Shown piece by piece: positions 21,505 to 32,690 of a stretch of DNA of 64,000 nt. How positions within the stretch are numbered: position 1 is the first letter of the stretch; each line of letters begins with the position of its first letter. The translations under genes were made by a program, and so were the position numbers. Origin of the DNA: Jaltomata sinuosa (Eukaryota; Streptophyta; Magnoliopsida; Solanales; Solanaceae); the NCBI GenBank assembly GCA_003996215.1, contig QJPP01000860.1, positions 248,001 through 312,000 on the forward strand, written 5' to 3'. The notes under the pieces were generated by a model. It searched no databases. It was not told the origin of the DNA and was given only the letters and a program-made list of their open reading frames with translations.

Positions 21505-23659
21505 TGTCACGCCCCGAGGCGACCCCCTAAACGTAACACGGGACGCGGGATAACAAGTGTCCCAAGTTAACCCTTCATTATAGCATACTCAGTCAAATAC
21601 AAGAACATAGCGGAAGTATACTAGATAAAGATAGGCACCCATAACCTAAATAAGAACATGGTCAAAGAAATACCAAATCCAAACACGTAGTACAAGACTA
21701 GCTACGTCTGAAGCCTCTAAATTGTCAAAAAGAGTTGATGGGACAGCACCCCAACTAACTCGAGAATTTCAAAGAAAGACAATACAAGTACTAGCATAGC
21801 TATGGTCCCCGGATAATAAGGACTCACCAATAAAATCTGGACAACTAACAACGCCTAGCCACGAACCGCAGGGAAGAAGCCTGAATCTGCATCATCAAGA
21901 AGATGCAGCGCAAGATATGCATCAATAGTATAGGATGTATAGAGTATGTGAGATATGCATAAATGAAATCAAAACATGCTTAAAACATAGTTAAGGCTGA
22001 GATCACGCATAAAAGAGAAGTCATAAGAAAATCATAATTTAAGCATAAGGTAAAAGATATCAAAGCATAAGACTTAAAAACATTCATACAGGAGTTTCTT
22101 ATAACTGACAATAGACCAAGTAAGCTAATGGAATCCAACTACATAACCCTACTTAGCAAAGCTACACCAAACCTTGCCAAGAAATGGGGTACTATACATA
22201 TCATATCATGGAACAACTTTCATAAGGGGACACACTCAACTAACGAGCACCAATCTTTATAAAGAGACACTATCAAATAACGAGGATCCTTTTCACCTAC
22301 GCTGGCAACGTAGTTTTGGACTTGAGTTATGTAGAACCCTCATCGATTGGTGCTAAATACTACTCCATAAATATACATATAGCTCATATATTACTAGAGG
22401 CATATCTAATGTTAAAACTGTTTGAAAAGCATAAGGACATATCTAATGTCATGCAAATTCAAATCATAAGTCTTAAAGCTTAGCATAGACATAATTCACT
22501 TTTCTTTCTAAATTCATAACTTGAAGAATTTGGTATTAAATTTCATAAATACTTGATATCATAATATCAATGCATGAAATTTTACTTAAATCAAGCCATG
22601 CATGAAAAATTTAGCTAGGGTTAGCCTTCAAATTATAAGGTAAATAATCAAATGCAAAACCCATGTAAATCATGAAATTGAACTTAGAATTTACTAAAGA
22701 ATCATGAGAAAATGCTTAATAGAAAAGCCCATGAGAATTGGGAAAAAACCCTAACTTGAAATTCATAAATTCAATTTAGAAGAATTGGGGTTTTGGGCAT
22801 AAGGGTGAAAGAATCCGTTTATTGAATACCTGCATACCTTGGTTGAAACATTCTAAACCTTAGATGAGGAACTGAAGGCTTGAAGATGAATCCCGTGGCA
22901 TGGAACTTGAACTTGGAGCTTGAAGAAGTTCTTTACTCTTTTTGGGAGATGAATGAGGATGAAGGAAGGACTTAGGCTAATTAAGGATGAAACCCTACTA
23001 AAAGTGGAAAAAATGACCTCACTTAGAAGTTAAAAGCTAATTAAGGATGAAACCCTACTAAAAGTGGCAAAAATGACCTCACTTAGAAGTTAAAAGTGTG
23101 AGTAATTATAAAAATACCCCTAGGATTTAATTAGGAAAAAGCTGTTTAAAAGGTCGGTTTCAGGAATCACTGATGGATTCCATGGGTCGTAGACAGAACT
23201 ACAACTCGTGGTTTCCACTCATTGGTCCTGGACAAAAGATCATGCTACAAAAGAAGTTCTATGGGTCAACAAGATCGACCGTAGAACAGATTATGGTCCG
23301 TAGAACCAATTCGTGATTTCTGAAAAAATAGACAAACCTCTGACCAGGTTCCACGAGTCAACATGACGGTCCATAGTTGACATAATGGTTCGTAGACCTG
23401 ACACGTTGTTCCTGAAAAAATAGTCAGCCTTCAGGTTAGATTCCACAAGTGGACAGTATGACCCATAGAGTGAACTATAGTCGATAAAACCCACTCGTGG
23501 TTCTTAGACCAGAGGCCAATCCTACCGATGCAAACCACGGGTTCATTCCACAACCCATGATTGAAACCACGATTCGTGGTTTGGACCTGTAATTCTTGAA
23601 AGTTCAAAATTCTCAGATTTCTTAAGTTTAAAAGCTGGATCAAATTCTGGGATGTTACA
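21505..23659 (-). repeat. TE-7 3' LTR (2155 bp)
   Basis: Pairs with 26711-28797; whole sentences of sequence match, for example around 22160-22340 and 27360-27540. It contains second-hairpin sequence at 21880-21907, CTACG-N7-CGTAG at 22297-22313, a donor-like AAG|GTATGCAGG on the minus strand at 22836, a 60-bp tandem duplication at 22976-23095 not present in the partner, and a U3 block of CGTGG/CCACG words at about 23160-23590. Confidence 0.92.
22976..23095 (-). repeat. 60-bp tandem duplication in TE-7 3' LTR
   Basis: Two adjacent copies (22976-23035 and 23036-23095) beginning GCTAATTAAGGATGAAACCC and differing at one base (GTGGAAAAA against GTGGCAAAA). The 5' LTR has a single copy at about 28155-28215, so the duplication arose after insertion. 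It lies between the TATA-like sequence near 23107 and the splice-donor-like motif. Confidence 0.85.
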
Positions 23660-23672
23660 ATATCTCCCCCTT
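23660..23672 (-). promoter_or_regulatory. Polypurine tract (TE-7)
   Basis: On the minus strand AAGGGGGAGATAT directly abuts the 3' LTR start. It is the plus-strand primer for reverse transcription and is shared in form with TE-9 and TE-12. Confidence 0.85.
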
Positions 23673-23923
23673 GGAATCATTCATCCTCGAATGAAGACTA
23701 AGCAAGGAAAACTAGAGAGAAAATAGCCCAACCACACATCAAAACATTAAAACTCAAGGATAAACATGAAAACTGAGCTCTTCAACTCAAAACATGACTA
23801 AACTAACTTTGGAAAACATGAATGCATGCTACAATCATGGGGGAAACTGATGGAATAGAATCGGAGGGACATACTATAGAGGAAACTACTACCTGAAGCT
23901 GAAATTGAATCGGAAGGAAAGAG

Positions 23924-24090
23924 ATGAGGGTTGGTGATCCAACCTTGATTGTTCCTTTGGAAGATGTGAGTGTGAAGGATAACCTTACTTACGAAAAAGT
24001 TCCCATAAAGATTCGTGATCATCAGATTCGAAGGTTGAGAAACAAAGAAGTCGCTTCGGTGAAGGTTCTTTGGATAAATCAGCTATATAA
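23924..24090 (+). pseudogene. TE-7 pol C-terminus, inverted segment
   Basis: An open plus-strand frame reads VGDPTLIVPLEDVSVKD, LTYEKVP and RRLRNKEVASVKVLW, the standard end of a gypsy polyprotein. The rest of TE-7 pol is on the minus strand. The matching order in TE-9 (44155-44300, same orientation as its pol) shows that this piece is flipped. Junctions lie at about 23920 and at about 24085-24100, where the minus-strand frame reaches KLIPFYVGPY. It stops at 24112. Confidence 0.8.
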
Positions 24091-24094
24091 GGAC

Positions 24095-24860
24095 CTACAT
24101 AGAAGGGAATAAGCTTCCCTTTCTTACAGAACCTCATCACACCCTTCATGGGTACACCTTCAGAAATACCCAATCATCAATCTCAAACTCCAACTCTCTC
24201 CTTCTCACATCCGCATATGATTTCTGATGACTCTGAGCGGTCTTCAACCTCTCCCTAATAATCTCAACTTTCTCCATAGTCTCATGGATAGAATCTGGAC
24301 CAATCAAAGCTGCATCACCTTCCTCAAACAAACCAATATGAGATCTACACGTCCTTCTATAAAGAGCCTCATAAAGAGCCATATGGATGCTAGTGTGATT
24401 GTTGTAGGAAAACTAGATAAGAGGTAAGTGATCGTCTCAATTACCTTTAAAATCAATCACACAAACTGTCAACATGTACTCCAAAGTCAAATAGTATGCT
24501 TCACATGGCCATCCATCTGAGGGTGAAAAGTTGTGCTAAGCTTCACCTGAGTACCAAGACCTCTCTGAAAAGACTTCCAAAACTAGGATTTAACCTGAGT
24601 AGCCTTATCTTAAATGATAGACAATGGAACACCATCTAATCAAACTATCTCTCGAATCTAGAGTCTGGCATAATCGTCTGCTGAATTCGTAGTCTTAACA
24701 GCCAAAAAATGGGATGACTTAGTCATCTGATCGACCATCACCTAAATTTAATCATGTTGCCTTCTAGTACGAGGAAAACCACTAATGAAGTCCATATTAA
24801 TCGCTTCCCACTTCTAAGTACGAATATCAATATCCTGGGTCATGCCACCCGGTCGCTGAT
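24095..24860 (-). pseudogene. TE-7 integrase core, decayed
   Basis: Minus-strand integrase. Seen from right to left: MDFISGFPRTRRQHD near 24790, MTKSSHFLAVKTTNSAD, REIV-LDGVPLSII near 24640, FQRGLGTQVKLSTTFHPQMDG near 24540, then an open frame 24382-24146 with MALYEALYRRTCRSHIGLFEEGDAALIGP, IIRERLKTAQSHQKSYAD and FEIDDWVFLKV. Stops interrupt the core repeatedly. It ends on the right at about 24860, against an unrelated LTR-derived piece; the zinc finger and everything upstream are gone. Confidence 0.85.
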
Positions 24861-25190
24861 TTTCTACTCTTGTAAATTATTGTTTATAGACTTTTAACAT
24901 TCTGAAGTGTTAAGGAAGGGCAAGGTAATTGTGAAGTAACTTGCAGGTGGTAATTTTTCACTCGAGGTAGGTTATGGTTTAAATTGGAGTTGAGACTTAC
25001 TTTAGTACATGTATGTGGTTGAATTCCTTAGCTTGTGATTGGTATTTGTACATGTTTGAAATAATAATTGTTTTCATGTTATGCTTGAATGAATAAGTTG
25101 TGTATACATGAACTGAATCATGAACTTGAAATAATTTAAGTGTACGTGTAATTTATTGCACTATGTACATCCTAAGAGATAGGACTAGGA
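24861..25190 (+). repeat. LTR-derived fragment inside TE-7
   Basis: AT-rich stretch with CGAGGTAGGTTATGG near 24963, reminiscent of the AGGTAGGTTAAGG passage at 21330 in the TE-6 LTR. No ends, primer site or coding sequence. Most likely a scrap of another LTR that came in with, or next to, the fragment at 25259-26024. Confidence 0.4.
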
Positions 25191-25242
25191 ACCATATGTT
25201 CATTGATAGTTGGATCGGTACAACGAGATCAATGAACCTAGG

Positions 25243-25254
25243 GCTCTGATACCA
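25243..25254 (-). promoter_or_regulatory. tRNA-Met primer-binding site of the LTR fragment in TE-7
   Basis: GCTCTGATACCA on the plus strand is the exact complement of TGGTATCAGAGC. It lies 5 nt from the LTR end at 25259, and CCCTAGGTTC follows on the minus strand. Confidence 0.85.
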
Positions 25255-25258
25255 TCTT

Positions 25259-26024
25259 TGTCATGACCCAGACCACCGTGAGTGGCACCCACCCAACCCC
25301 CAGTTGAGCGAACCATCAATGACCCCAAACTTAACCATTCTAATAGCTCAAAACCAGTGTGCGATAAGTAAAACTAGCAATAATCAACCAAATCAACACT
25401 AATATAAATAAACCTACAAAAATTCCTCCCTAGAATTTGAAAGTCATCGTACTAAAACACTACCAAAAATCTAGAATGCGGGGATGCAACCCCAAAATAA
25501 GCAGGAGTCTAAGCCCGAAAACAAGTGGGCTATACTAGAAACGAAAGAGACCATGGTAGCTCGATTGAAATAGCTCACCCTAGATGTCTGGAAGCACTGG
25601 GACTACAAGTAAGGTTGCATGTTAGCCGTTGGAAGATTGTCTATACTCACAAAAAGAAATGCAAGTGCAGAATCAGTACACAACTACCGTGTACTGGTAA
25701 GATCATCAGTCAGTTCCAGATAAGCAATATATGAACGATACAATAGCCAAGTAAAAGTACAAGAAACATGTAAACAAGCCAAAAGGTATCCCTAGGCTAT
25801 AAGTCTCTTCCTAGCTTGTTCCCACATGTAACCCACCCTTATAACCATGATCAACAATCAATAACAATCAATAAATATCCATTTTACATATCCCGAACCC
25901 ACCCTGGGATCCCCCTAAACAACACGTAAGTGTTAAACATGTAACCCGGTCTACATCAAGACCAAACTCACAAATCAATAAAATAACAACCTGGCCTTTC
26001 AAGGACCATATGCAATATCACAAA
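25259..26024 (-). repeat. TE-8-type LTR fragment (3' part) inside TE-7
   Basis: On the minus strand it ends CTGGGTCATGACA at 25259. Its last 250 bases match the end of the TE-8 LTR (33425-33660), sharing GGGGTTGCATCCCCGCA, GACTTTCAAATTCTAG and GGTGGGTGCCACTCA. The U3 part is missing. It truncates TE-7 gag at about 26024. Together with its primer site it is the 5' end of a different element that recombined into or inserted in TE-7. Confidence 0.75.
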
Positions 26025-26501
26025 TTATTTTAGCTTAGCTTGCCTCAACTCCCTCGAAAAGAACCGGTCAAGAAAAGCTCGTTCAAAGCATTCCCAAGTT
26101 ATAAGGACCACATCCCTAGCCGTAACATCTTTCCATTGAGTAAACCAAATATGAGCCACATCCTTTAGTTGATAGAAAGCTAGCACAATACCATCAAGGC
26201 CAACCATTTGCATCACACCAAAAATATTCTTTACTTCTTCCATGAAGTTTAGCGGATCCTCACCCACTTTCTAACCCCAGAACTCAGGTAGGTTCATGCG
26301 AACAAAGTCTTGAACTCAGGTCACTATCGCCCCACTTTGGGGGTGGATGGGAATATGAGTTTGTTGATTGGCCTGAACGTCCATAGTCTGAGCTAGCATA
26401 TGGATGGAATTTCTAAACTCCACATTGGTGACCTTGGGGTCGGGAATCAGAGGATCAATATTTAAATTAGCTCGGCTAGCCATAGCATGATGAGGAGGCA
26501 T
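26025..26501 (-). pseudogene. TE-7 gag, N-terminal part
   Basis: Gag would form the particle shell. It starts MPPHHAMASRANLN at the ATG at 26501, with VTNVEFRNSIHMLAQTMDVQANQQ following, an N-terminal pattern shared with TE-9 and TE-12. After a stop at about 26316 the frame continues as VGEDPLNFMEEV, AFYQLKDVAHIWFTQWK, TWECFERAFLDRFFSRELRQAK, a typical plant gypsy capsid (retrotransposon gag domain). It is cut at about 26025, before the zinc knuckle. Upstream, the AG of the expected splice acceptor is AA (TTTCAA). Confidence 0.88.
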
Positions 26502-26694
26502 AATTTGAAATGTAACAAGAATGTATTAGAGGAGTAACGGAGTTAAAATCTATCGCATGATGCTGATCATGAAAGAAGTGAACTTTTCCTAAGATATTTC
26601 ATAGCTTTCTTATCATATGTGTGGAACGCTTCATACACATAAAAGAGACTCTACATGATGCGTCTTCAGACACCCTAGGACTCTTGAACCTGAG

Positions 26695-26706
26695 GCTCTG
26701 ATACCA
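26695..26706 (-). promoter_or_regulatory. tRNA-Met primer-binding site (TE-7)
   Basis: GCTCTGATACCA on the plus strand, the exact complement of TGGTATCAGAGC, 4 nt from the 5' LTR end at 26711. AGACTCTAC at 26646-26654 is the leader box. Confidence 0.92.
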
Positions 26707-26710
26707 AGTT

Positions 26711-28797
26711 TGTCACACCCCGAGGCTACCCCCTTGACGTAATAGAGGACCTGAGACTACAAATGTCCCAAGTTAACCCTCAGTCATAACATACTCATTC
26801 AAATACAAGAATATAGCAGAAACATACTAGATAAAGATAGGCACCCATAACTTAAATAAGAACATGGTCAAATAAATGGCAAATACAAACACGGAGTACA
26901 CGACTAGCTATGTATGATGCCTCTAAACTGTCATAAGGAGTTGATGGGATAGGACTCCAACTAACTTGAGATTTTATAGAAAGACAATACAAGTACTAGC
27001 ATAATTATAGTCCTCGAATAATGAGTACTCACTAATAAAATCTGGACAACCGATAATGCCTAGCCACGAACTGGAGCCTGAATCTACATCATCAAGAGGA
27101 TGCAGCGCAAGATATGCATCAATAGTATAGGATGTACAGAGTATGTGAGATATGCATAAATGAAATCAAAACATGCTTAAAACATAGTTAAGGCTAAGAT
27201 CACGCATAAAAGAGAAGTCATAAGAAAATCATAATTTAAGCATAAGGTAAAAGATATCAAAGCATAAGACTTAAAAACATTCATACAAGAGTTTATTATA
27301 ACTGACAATAGACCAAGTGAGCTAATGGAATCCAACTACATAACCCTACTTAGCAAAGCTACACCAAACCTTGCCAAGAAATGGGGTACTATACATATCA
27401 TATCATGGAACAACTTTCATAAGGGGACACACTCAACTAATAAGCACCAATCTTTATAAAGAGACACTATCAAATAACGAGGATCCTTTTCACCTACGCT
27501 GGCAACATAGTTTTGGACTTGGGTTATCTAGAACCCTCATTGATCGGTGCTAAATACTACTCCCAAAATATACATATAGCTCATATATTACTAGAGGCAT
27601 ATCTAATGCCAAAACTGTTTGAAAAGCATAAGGACATATCTAATGTCATGCAAATTCAAATCATAAGTCTTAAAGCTTAGCATAGCCACAATCACTTTTC
27701 TTTCTAAATTCATAACTTGAAGAATTTGGCATGCAATTTCATAAATACTTGAGATCATAATATCAATGCATGCAATTTTCCTTAAATCAAGACATGCATG
27801 CAAAATTTAGCTAGGGTTAGCCTTCAAATTATAAGGTAAATAATCAATTGTAAAACCCATGTAAATCATGAAATTGAACTTAGAATTTATTAAAGAATCT
27901 TGCGAAAATGCTTAATAGAAAAGCCCATGCGAATTGGGTACGAACCCTAACTTGAAATTAATAAATTCAATTTAGAAGAATTGGGGTTTTGGGCATAAGG
28001 GTGAAACAATCCCCTTATTGAATACCCACACACCTTAATTGAAGCTTTCTAAACCTTTGATGAATATAATGGAGGCTTGAAGATAAATCTCTTGGTGTGG
28101 AACTTGAACTTGGAGCTTGAAGAAGTTCTTTACTCTTTTTGGGAGATGAATGAGGAATAAGGAAGGACTTAGGCTAATTTAGGAAGAAACCCTACTAGAA
28201 GTGGCCAAAACAACCTCACATAGAAGTTAAAAGGGTGGATGATTATAAAAATACCTCTAGGATTTAATTAGGAAAAAGCAATTTATAAGGTCAGTTTCAG
28301 GAATCACGGATGGATTCCATAGGTCATAGACTGAACCATGACTCGTGGTTTCCACTCGTGGTTCCTGGTCAAAAGATCATGGTGCAGAAGAAGTTCTATG
28401 AGTCAATGGGATAGATCGTAGAATAGATTACGATCCGTAGAACCAATCCATAAATTCTAAAGAAATAGACAGACCTCTGATCAGGTTCCATGAGTCAATA
28501 GGAATCTCCATAGTTCACACTATGGTCCGTAGACCTGACTCGTGGTTCCTGAGATAATAGTCAGCCTTCAGGTTAGATTCTATGAGTGGACAGGATGACC
28601 CGTAGAGTGAACTACGGTCTATAGAACCCACTCGTTGTTCTTAGACCATAGGACAATCCTGCAGATGCAAACCACGGGTTCATTCCACGACTTGTGTTTC
28701 AAACCACGGTCCGTGGTTTGGACCTGTAATTCCTGAAAAGTTCAAAATTCTCAGATTTTTTTAGTTTAAAAGCTGAATTGAATTATGAGGTGTTACA
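26711..28797 (-). repeat. TE-7 5' LTR (2087 bp)
   Basis: TGTAACACCTC...GGGTGTGACA read on the minus strand. It holds a U3 block of CGTGG/CCACG words at about 28300-28720, a donor-like AAG|GTGTGTGG at 28033, CTACG-N7-type hairpin at 27493-27509 (one stem mismatch) and the second hairpin with GATTCAGG at 27078-27104. Differences from the partner LTR are scattered substitutions plus the 60-bp duplication, so the insertion is not recent. Confidence 0.92.
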
Positions 28798-28802
28798 ATT
28801 AC

Positions 28803-29007
28803 CTTTGTGGTCCTATATGGCCTTGTATTTACTCTAGACCATAGATGGTGGGTTATTCAGAAATGTCCGTGAGTCCCAGACATTGATATTACTATTTTAA
28901 AAACTGGATATCTGTGTTGTAAAACGATTGGAGCCTATTTAGGGCTGATAGGTTGATTGTGAGTCATTGGGATGTTGATTGTGTTTGAGCATGCCATTAT
29001 CATGCAT
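28803..29007 (+). repeat. TE-6 3' LTR, second part
   Basis: Resumes the TE-6 LTR after TE-7: CCTTTGTGGTCCTATATGGC, then GATGGTGGGTTATTCAG, matching 17728-17950. It stops at about 29007, after CATTATCATGCAT, where RT coding sequence of TE-8 begins; the rest of the LTR is missing. Confidence 0.85.
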
Positions 29008-29540
29008 TTACTCGATATAGGCATTATGAGTTCTTGGTAATGTTGTTTGGGTTAACCAATGCGCTGACGACTTTCATGAGTTTAATTAATGGTGTCTTCA
29101 AATTGTTTTTGGATTCGTTTGTCATTGTATCTTATAGATGACATTCTGATTTACTCTAAGAGTAAGGAGAAGCATGCAGAACATCTTTGCATTGTTATGG
29201 AGATATCGAGGCACCAGAAATTGTATGCCAAGTTTTCAAAGTGTGAATTTTGGTTATCTTCGATTGCTTTCTTAGGGTATGTGGTTTTAGAAAAGAGGGT
29301 GATGGTGGATCCCCAAATGTTCGAGGTGGTTAAGAGTTGGGTCCGGCCTAGTTCTGTGATTGAGTTGGATCCCCAAATGTCAGGCTTGCAATATATTATC
29401 ACATGTTTGTCAAGAACTTTGCTTTTATTGCCACTCACTTGATAAGGTTAACTCAGAAGGAGGTACTTTTTTTTGGTCTGGCAAGTATAAAGAGAGGTTC
29501 CAAAAGCTCAAGACACTTCTAACTACAGCTTCCATCTAAT
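29008..29540 (+). pseudogene. TE-8 reverse transcriptase, 5' truncated
   Basis: Begins mid-domain with TRYRHYEFLVM-FGLTNA, then MSLINGVFKLFLD. The catalytic motif is kept as LIDDILIYS at 29131-29160 after a small frame change. KLYAKFSKCEFWLSSIAFLGYVV and MVDPQMFEVVKSWVRPSS follow. The left half of the palm and all of gag and protease are missing at the junction with the TE-6 LTR. Later parts are frameshifted. Confidence 0.88.
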
Positions 29541-29960
29541 CATTGCCGGTTGAAGGTAATGATTTCATTATGTTTTGTGATGCTTCATAGTAGGGTATGT
29601 GTATTGTGTTAATGCAAGACAAGAATGTTATAGCTTATGCTTCAAGGAAGTTGAAGCCTCATGAGAGGAATTGCCCAACCCATAATTTGGAGTTGGCAGC
29701 AGTGGTCTTTGCACTAAAGATGTTTAGACACTACCTTTATGGTGTGAAGTGTTCACAGACCATCACAACCTACAACATGTGTTTATACAGAAGGATTTGG
29801 ACCTGAGATAGAGAAGGTGGATGGAACTGTTGAAGGATTATGATGTGACCATCCAGTATCATCGGGGTAAGGCTAATATGGTGTAAGACACATTGAGCCT
29901 AAAAGCAGTTAGTATTGGCAGTTTTGCTTATTTGGGGGTATCCAAATGACCATTTGCTAG
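29541..29960 (+). pseudogene. TE-8 RNase H, decayed
   Basis: FIMFCDAS (first Asp), then a stop; an open stretch at 29597-29770 gives KNVIAYASRKLKPHERNCPTHNLELAAVVFALKMFRHYLYGVK; after a frame change come LLKDYDVTIQYH-GKANMV-like residues near 29830-29880. The usual THDLEL Asp is Asn here. Confidence 0.82.
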
Positions 29961-30059
29961 GGAGATTCAGGCTGTAGAATCTAAGTTCATGCAGTTGGGT
30001 ATTTTAGAATAGGGTCGGGTGTTAGCCAGTATGGTTTTTAAACCCATATTTCTGAAGGA

Positions 30060-31385
30060 AATCAAACCAAATAGTTATAGGATGCACAGTTGAACAAGCT
30101 TCAGAACAAGGTGGTGTTCGAGGAGGCACGGGATGCCATATTGGATGTTAGTGGAGTATTGTGCTTTAGAGGGCAGATTTGTGTTCCTCGTGCTAATGAC
30201 TTGTTAAAATATGTGTTTATGAAGCTCATGGTTCATTATATTTAATTCATCCGATCATAACCAATATGTACCGAGACTTGAGTCAACTTTATTGGTGGCC
30301 TGGGATGAAAAGGGACATAGAGGAATATGTGTCCGAGTGTCAGAACTGTAAGCAGGTTAAGTATGAAAATCAAAGGCCTACCGGATTTCTTCAGAGGATG
30401 CCCATTCCTGAGTGGAAGTGGGAAAAAATAGCAATGGATTTCATGGTGGATCTTCGTAAGACCATGAGAAAGTATGACTCCATTTGGGTCATCGTTGACA
30501 GGCTGACCAAGTCATCTCATTTCATTTCATTCAGGGTGGATTATAATTCATAGCAGTTGTCGAAGATCTATGTAAAGGAAATTGTGAGATTGCATGAGGT
30601 GACACTCTCCATCATTTTAGATAGGGGTACGCAATTTACTTCTAAGTTATAGGGCAAGTTCATGAAGTGTTAGGCACCCAACTAACTTTCAACATAGATT
30701 TTCATCCTTAGATAGATGGTCAATCAGAGAGGATGATTCAGGTGTTGGAGGACATGATGAGAGCATGTGTGATTGATTTTGGGGTTCATTAGGACTAGTT
30801 CATACTGTTGTGTTAGTTCCTATACAACAACAACTATCACTCTAATATCAACATGCCACAGTTTGAGGCACTTTATAGGAGGGGATGTAGATCACCCATA
30901 GGATGTTTTGAGGCAGGCGATATGAAACCTTTGGGAATTGACTGGGTGAAGAAGTGTTGTTGAAGGTGTCACCAATAAAAGGGGTAATGTAATTCGGCAA
31001 GAAGGGAAAGATTAGCCCTCGGTATATCAGTCCATTTGAGATCCTTGAGATTGTAGGGCCAGTGGCATACAGGTTAGCATTGGTACCCAATTTATCCGGA
31101 GTCCATCCTGTCTTTAATATATCCATGCAAAAGCGATATCAGGGCGATGGGGATTACATTATTAAGTGGGATTCGATATTGCTAGACATGGATCTTCAGT
31201 ACAAAGAGCAGCCGGTTGCAATTCTTAATTGGGATGTCTGGAAGTTGAGGACCAAGGAGCTCAAATTGGTAAAGGTTCAATGGAAGCATCGTCTTGTTGA
31301 GGAAGCCACTTCGAAAACCGAGGACATGTGGGGCAAGTACCCTCACTTTTTTAAGGATTTAGGTACTACTCTTTTCTCTCTTTAA
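30060..31385 (+). pseudogene. TE-8 integrase and C-terminal end
   Basis: The best integrase entry in the window. Open frame 30266-30553: MYRDLSQLYWWPGMKRDIEEYVSECQNCKQVKYE with the CxxC pair, PIPEWKWEKIAMDFMVDL with the first core Asp, YDSIWVIVDRLTKSSHF. The second Asp is in ILDRGTQFTS near 30620. The distal core is frameshifted (30650-30950). The C-terminus is open again from 31062: VPNLSGVHPVFNISMQKRYQGD, QPVAILNWDVWKLRTKELKLVKVQWKHR, ending FSL at 31385. The HH pair upstream at 30200-30260 is damaged. Confidence 0.88.
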
Positions 31386-31799
31386 GCGTATCTTTTTCGA
31401 GTTTTATCATTAGAGGATGAATGATGTATAAATTGGTATATGTAGTAATGACCTACCTGCTTCATCGTTATGGGTAAACAATTCATGTGAAGTTTCAGGT
31501 TGGAAAACTTTTGCGTCTGGGAGTTAGAAATTTTGGGCTAGGATAGTCTCGGATGATTTCTAAGCGAGGTATGGTAAAGGGAAATCTGGTAAAGTATTAG
31601 GTAAAATGTCTTAGGTTGATCTAGAATATCCATTAGCTAAGGCGTTAAGGAGTCTGGGGGACATTTCAGAAGAGGATTTGGGGGAGTAAAACTCTCAATA
31701 TTGAAGTTGACGTGAAAGAGTTGGTTCAAAATGTTAGAATTTGAACTGTGTTGTAAAATGGGCAATTTTAGGGGATTTCTCAAGGTTTTATTCCATGTC

Positions 31800-31950
31800 A
31801 ACTATAGCGGTTGAAACTACACTACAATAATGACCATTATAGCAGAGAAATTCCTGCTATAGCAAAGGTGAAGGCGGTCAGCACTACCATAGCGGGAGGG
31901 TTTCACTATAGCGGCGCTACTATAGTAGTCTGGGGACCGCTATAGAAGAG
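31800..31950 (+). repeat. U3 block of CCGCTATAG words
   Basis: Repeated words CTATAGCGG, CCATAGCGGG, CACTATAGCGGCG, CTATAGTAG and CCGCTATAG, in both orientations, within 150 bases. Position in U3 corresponds to the CG-rich blocks of the other LTRs. Confidence 0.7.
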
Positions 31951-32690
31951 TAAATCATGGTAAATACAGAAACTTCCCCAAAAACATTCAGAAATTCTCA
32001 AGAATGTTTTGGGGAAAGGCAGAGGCAATTTGGGCGATTCCATATCAATTTTCCATAAAATTGCTTCCTAAAGGTAACAATTTTACTCCTCTACTAGAGT
32101 ACTTCAATTTTCGTACATTAGGATCATTGACTATGGGTTTGGGGGAAGGTTTGGCTTGACCTAAGCAGGTAGAATATGGGGTAATGGGGGATTATAGGGT
32201 GTAGAAACTCTTGGGTCTCTTTTATAATTGGTCATATATGATATTCTCACTATAATTTACTTAAGGTATCTGTAAGAATGATAATTTTAGGTGAATTAAT
32301 GGTGGGAAAGCCCTGCGATGGGTGGAATGATCTGGTTTGGCCTGGGAATTAGGCTTTGAGTATAATTTGGGGAATTGTTAGGCCATTTGGATAGATTTTA
32401 GTTATGTGTTATTGTTTTAGACCAAAGGCAAGCGAAAGCTTCGGAAAATAGGAAGGCCCCAGTCCAGTAGAGCTTTCAGGCTATTCCAGGTAGGTGATTG
32501 TTGTTGTTTTCCCAAATGCAATATGTGTTCATATTATTGTCGCTTGATATTGTATGTGCATTGCATGGTTTATAGAATGTAATTATGAATGTCTAAATTA
32601 CTTGTTGTCAATCATGTGAAATAAACTTGTCTGTGTTGCTTGAGGGTTTACAAGTGTGATTTTGTTCATTGTTGGATGGTTTATGAAATT

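Larger units (their letters stand above)
21505..28797 (-). mobile_element. TE-7, complete-ended Ty3/gypsy element nested in TE-6 LTR
   Basis: Bounded by TGTCACGCC...TGTTACA on the plus strand, with ATTAC on both sides (21500-21504 and 28798-28802), a 5-bp target duplication. Both LTRs, the purine tract and the primer site are present, oriented leftward. The empty site can be read in the paired TE-6 LTR near 17730 (GGTAATATCACCTTTGTGG), which confirms a clean insertion. The 3.05-kb interior is broken: a gag piece, an LTR fragment of another family, an integrase remnant and an inverted pol end. Protease, RT and RNase H were not found. Confidence 0.93.

Noticed and set aside
26695..26706. Partial tRNA-Met gene
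   Set aside because: Only the 12-18 nt complement of the tRNA 3' end is present, at LTR borders, so these are primer-binding sites and not tRNA genes.
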